This document shows positions 8,001 through 10,459 of a DNA stretch of 10,459 nucleotides, one piece after another. The number at the start of each line of letters is the position of its first letter. The stretch's first letter is position 1. Source of the stretch: DATAMF01 sp036260665 (lineage in GTDB: Bacteria; Chloroflexota; Anaerolineae; Aggregatilineales; Aggregatilineaceae); contig DATAMF010000629.1 of NCBI GenBank assembly GCA_036260665.1, forward strand, positions 1 to 10,459, read 5' to 3'. The notes under the pieces were generated by a model. The model was given only the letters and a program-made list of their open reading frames with translations. It did no database searches and was not told where the DNA came from. Both the position numbers and the translations under genes were made by a program.

Positions 8001-9848
8001 GTAACTGCCGGGCACATTGGCGATGATCGAGTTCACACTATCCGATACCCAGTGCGTTTTGTGATTGTAGAAGAAGGTAACGGTGGTATCTTCGGCCAGC
8101 ACCAGCGGGATGTTATCGCCGTGTTCCACTGCGCCGAGGCCATAGTTTTCGTCCCAACTGGCATTAAGCGCAGCCTTGTATTCATATTCGCCTGCGGGCA
8201 GATCCCAGGTAGCGACCCACAGATCGTCACTGGCATCATAGGTGAGCATCGTGGCTTCGCACTCCGGTGCCCAATCATTCGCGCAGCCGAGCAGGGCCTG
8301 GATCGTCCCGGCAATGGTCACGCTCTGCGGAGCCGGGGTTTGAACCACTTCGGGAATGGCGGGGAAGGCGGCTTGTTCGGTTGGAACTGGCGTTTCCTGC
8401 GCTTGAGCAGGTGCAAGTTCTTCCGGTGTGGCGACCACTTCCGCGCTCACTTCAACTGTAATCACGTGGCTGGTGCCATCAAACGCAAAATCGACTTCGT
8501 GGCCCGCTTCGGGCACGGTGAAGTGAATGCTTTTGCCGTTGAGTTCTCCGGCATCACCGTAATTCTCTTTGGGGCTTTGATCGAGCGCGACTTTCACTTT
8601 CCAATCGCCCGCCGGAATACGCACGGTTGATCCCGTATACACACCGTCGGCATCCACATCCTGGAGCCAGACCTGCAAGCAGTCCACCGCCCAATCGCCA
8701 GGGCAGCCGATTTCGGATTGGTAATCGCCGACGGCCACGACAATTCGAGTGCTTATGCTGTCGGTGACAAGATGCGTCGCATGGTCATAGAAGAAGGTAA
8801 TTTCCATGTCTTCGGGAACTGACACCAGGACATTATCGCCGCCGCTGACTGCACCCGCGCCATAATTTTCGTCCCAGGTGCCGTTGAGCGCGGCTTTGTA
8901 TTCATAATCGCCTGCTGGAAGAGTCCAGGTGGCCTGCCAGACCGCATCGCCAGCATCGAAGGCCAGCATGGTCGCTTCGCATTCGGGTGCCCAGTCATTC
9001 GCGCAGCCGAGCAGCGCCTGGATCGTCCCGGCAATGGTGACACTTTCCGGCTGGGGTGCAGCGGCAGGGGCAGCTACTTCACCTTCAACAGGCGTTTCGG
9101 CTGCCGGGGCGGGGGTTCCAACCACACCCTCACTCACCGTAATCGTGATCATGTGGCTGGTGGAATCATAATCCACGACCAGTTCATGCCCATCGGCGGG
9201 GATGCTGAAGGGGATATTATCGCCATGTTCGACGCCATCTAGGCCGTAGTTTTCCGGTTCCCAGCTTTGATTCAGCGCTACCTTGCCCTGGTAATCACCG
9301 GCGGGAATGGCGGTCGTGCGGAAGGTGTAGATGCCATCGCCATCAATATCTTGCATCCACGAGCGCAGGCAGTCCGGTGCCCAGTCACCGGGGCAGCCGA
9401 TTTTACTCTGGAAATCACCGGAAACATTCGCCACAATCGAATTGATGCTGTCGGTCACCCAATGGGTTTTGTGATCATAAAAGAAGGTGACATCCATCTC
9501 TTCGGGGACGGAAAGCGTAATATTATCGCCATGTTCAACCGCGTTGGCCCCATAATTTTCGGGATCCCAACTGCCGTTGAGTGCGGCCTTGTATTCATAG
9601 TCACCCGCCGGAAGTGTCCAGGTCGCGGTCCACAGATCGTCGTCGGAATCGTAGGTGAGCATTGTATTTTCGCATTCCGGTGCCCAGTCGTTCGCACAGC
9701 CGAGCAGGGCCTGAATGGTCCCGGCGATAGTCACTGTGTCTGGGGGAGCCGAGTTTTCCTGCGCGTTCACCGAGGCCATAACGCCTACGAGCAGCGCCAG
9801 GAAAAGAATGGGGATAAACAAACGGGAGCGATATTTGAAAACCATCAT
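5031..9848 (-). CDS. pulA: Secreted pullulanase-type alpha-1,6-glucosidase with six X25-like modules
   Basis: This 1605-residue enzyme should hydrolyse alpha-1,6 bonds in pullulan, starch or glycogen outside the cell. Residues 1-29 are a Sec signal peptide (cleavage after V-N-A). Three tandem pairs of X25/SusE-like modules follow (about 37-238, 268-468, 508-713), joined by Pro/Ala/Thr-rich linkers. Next come a Klebsiella PulA-type N2 domain (about 722-845), CBM48 (about 852-945, 'LRVWAPTAQSVKL'), the GH13 barrel (about 975-1435) and a PulA-type C-terminal domain. The pullulanase mark is NWGYDPFHY (1082-1090). Region I is DVVYNH (1127-1132). Catalytic residues are Asp1200 (GFRFDLMG), Glu1237 (YGEGWD) and Asp1368 (AHDNQT), all intact. 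Klebsiella-type enzymes have about 1100 residues; the extra length here is the module array. No membrane anchor or sorting signal is seen at the C-terminus, so it is free or held by its modules. AAGGAGA (9856-9862) seven bases upstream supports the first of two adjacent ATGs. Confidence 0.95.
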   Translation of the reverse strand: MMVFKYRSRLFIPILFLALLVGVMASVNAQENSAPPDTVTIAGTIQALLGCANDWAPECENTMLTYDSDDDLWTATWTLPAGDYEYKAALNGSWDPENYGANAVEHGDNITLSVPEEMDVTFFYDHKTHWVTDSINSIVANVSGDFQSKIGCPGDWAPDCLRSWMQDIDGDGIYTFRTTAIPAGDYQGKVALNQSWEPENYGLDGVEHGDNIPFSIPADGHELVVDYDSTSHMITITVSEGVVGTPAPAAETPVEGEVAAPAAAPQPESVTIAGTIQALLGCANDWAPECEATMLAFDAGDAVWQATWTLPAGDYEYKAALNGTWDENYGAGAVSGGDNVLVSVPEDMEITFFYDHATHLVTDSISTRIVVAVGDYQSEIGCPGDWAVDCLQVWLQDVDADGVYTGSTVRIPAGDWKVKVALDQSPKENYGDAGELNGKSIHFTVPEAGHEVDFAFDGTSHVITVEVSAEVVATPEELAPAQAQETPVPTEQAAFPAIPEVVQTPAPQSVTIAGTIQALLGCANDWAPECEATMLTYDASDDLWVATWDLPAGEYEYKAALNASWDENYGLGAVEHGDNIPLVLAEDTTVTFFYNHKTHWVSDSVNSIIANVPGSYQSELGCPAEASDGDWEPPCLRTLLEDPDGDGVYLYYTNALPAGDYELKVAVNQSWNENYGADGAAGGANIPFTIPDAGYMLAVTYNRADNMVNAFVSDAPMGEIITIAAPVVGNITQPKAHWVAADTIAWDKAGAEGATYTLYYSPTAELALAEDAIIGGESITLTYDPDGLSDAVKARFPHLAALGALKIGEADLAKVPDILKGQFAITATAADGTLIDATSLQIPGVLDELYTYDGPLGVIYDGEVPTLRVWAPTAQSVKLHLFDNDDAETTANVLDMTADPATGVWSIAGDASWTYKYYLYEVNVYVPSTGKIEQNLVTDPYSFSLSINSQRSQIVDLFNDMTLMPQGWVDMVKPELAAPEDIVVYELHVRDFSMNDASVPDEWKGTYMAFTLPDSNGMKHLQALADAGLTHVHLLPAFDIATINENKAERSDPSFEELAALPGDSDQQQAIIVPNRDNDSFNWGYDPFHYTVPEGSYSTNPNGPTRILQFRRMIQGINNIGLRTVMDVVYNHTNSSGLGEKSVLDKVVPGYYHRLNASGGVETSTCCQNTATEHNMMRKLMVDSVVTWAKAYKVDGFRFDLMGHHMKDDMLAVRAALDALTLENDGVDGSKIYVYGEGWDFGEVLANAHGINASQLNMGGTGIGTFNDRLRDAARGGSPFGDWQAQGFVNGLYVDPNGITPGSEDDQLQRALHYADLIRVGLAGNLADYQFTDMTGSTVSGKDIDYNGSPAGYTQDPQEQIVYVEAHDNQTLFDKIQYAAPAGTSSAVRARMQNMGISLEALSQGVVFYHAGIDMLRSKSFDKNSYNSGDWFNKLDFTYQINNWAVGLPPAPDNQVDYSVMQPLLADPALAPTPDDILSTVMHTQEMLQIRKSSKLFRLETAEEIQNRLSFYNVGPDQLPGVIVMSLSDMVGDDLDSNCEQIIVIFNATPDDLAYEIGDLANLAFELHPVLAASHDTLVQTANYDAATGTFTVPAYTTAVFVLPE
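7710..8327 (-). repeat. X25 module pair 3 of the pullulanase
   Basis: Residues 508-713 hold one A-type module (opening SVTIAGTIQALLGC) and one B-type module (opening IIANVPGSYQSELGC). B3 has a five-residue insertion in the Cys loop (CPAEASDGDWEPPC, where B1 has CPGDWAPDC). The binding-loop Trp residues 565 and 671 are present. Its A module is nearly identical at the start to that of pair 2. Confidence 0.85.
8445..9047 (-). repeat. X25 module pair 2 of the pullulanase
   Basis: Residues 268-468 hold an A and a B module. A2 keeps Trp285 and Trp325. B2 reads ALDQSPKENYG where the other five modules read [A][L/V]N.[S/T]W..NYG, so the conserved Trp is replaced by Pro426. A Pro/Thr/Gln-rich linker of about 40 residues separates it from pair 3. 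Confidence 0.85.
9135..9740 (-). repeat. X25 module pair 1 of the pullulanase
   Basis: Residues 37-238 hold an A module (Trp55, Trp94) and a B module (Trp156, Trp196). Each module has one conserved pair of cysteines (C51/C59 and C152/C160) that could form a disulfide outside the cell. The spacing from pair 1 to pair 2 is 231 residues, and from pair 2 to pair 3 is 240. Confidence 0.85.
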
Positions 9849-9937
9849 ACGAATATCTCCTTAACACTAATAGGTAGAAGACAAGAAGTTAAGAACTCCT
9901 TTCTAGATATGCACAAATATTGCCTGACCCCTCGCTA

Positions 9938-9943
9938 ACTATA
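9938..9943 (-). promoter_or_regulatory. Possible extended -10 promoter of the pullulanase gene
   Basis: The minus strand reads TGGTATAGT, an extended TGn -10 box, about 90 bases upstream of the ATG. No good -35 is found at 16-18 bases, as is common for extended -10 promoters. The implied leader is about 80 bases. An A/T-rich leader alone could give such a match by chance. Confidence 0.35.
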
Positions 9944-10025
9944 CCACACTTGGTCAGAAGGATAGGAATGGGTTAGGATTTTTAAAATCAGGGAAAGTCG
10001 GCGGGATCGATTAACTGAATAACCG

Positions 10026-10054
10026 TTGACCATGTACGCAAATCATGATAAACT
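10026..10054 (+). promoter_or_regulatory. Promoter of tRNA-Lys
   Basis: TTGACC (10026-10031) as -35 and TAAACT (10049-10054) as -10 are separated by exactly 17 bases. Transcription would start near 10061, about six bases before the mature tRNA 5' end. Confidence 0.6.
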
Positions 10055-10066
10055 TCTTGCGTCAAT

Positions 10067-10459
<393 letters not shown>

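Noticed and set aside
7710..9740. CRISPR array or satellite-like repeat
   Set aside because: The repeats keep one reading frame and encode folded modules within a single protein; unit length of about 700 bases excludes CRISPR.

Overview
The window reads like ordinary chromosomal sequence from a free-living heterotroph, most likely a member of the Chloroflexota (Anaerolineae-like). This placement is an inference. It rests on the style of the genes (a large secreted multi-module pullulanase, an ATP-dependent PEP carboxykinase, a serine recombinase with an 'ELKPPFNYL' motif), a 5S rRNA of general bacterial type, a tRNA without an encoded CCA, and purine-rich Shine-Dalgarno sites. No single marker here proves it.

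Layout. Positions 1-105 are the 3' part of a plus-strand 5S rRNA gene, so an rRNA operon probably lies to the left. It is followed by a hairpin-plus-T terminator (172-191), a small cluster of AAGTAGG[T/C]TAC repeats (284-360) and a strong hairpin (370-407) in the convergent gap. All protein genes are on the minus strand. Reading in their own direction they are: the partial 3' end of a serine recombinase (10459-10078), which runs antisense into a plus-strand tRNA-Lys(CUU) gene (10067-10138); a secreted 1605-residue pullulanase (9848-5031); a two-gene unit of aspartate aminotransferase and PEP carboxykinase (4736-3519 and 3516-1876, two bases apart); and a lipoprotein of unknown role (1751-417). 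Terminator hairpins follow the pullulanase, pckA and the tRNA, so these look like separate transcription units.

How the genes may work together. The pullulanase should cut alpha-1,6 branch points of starch, glycogen or pullulan outside the cell. Three tandem pairs of X25-type modules (six in all) at its N-terminus probably hold it on the polymer. The aminotransferase/PEPCK pair would link aspartate, oxaloacetate and PEP, joining amino-acid carbon to gluconeogenesis or running anaplerotically. A shared regulon between the pullulanase and the aspC-pckA unit is possible but nothing in the sequence shows it.

Nothing here amounts to a clearly new biological system. The points most worth a second look are the triplicated X25 pairs with one degenerate member, the recombinase whose reading frame runs through the tRNA terminator and the tRNA gene, the tight aspC-pckA coupling, and the repeat cluster downstream of the 5S gene.
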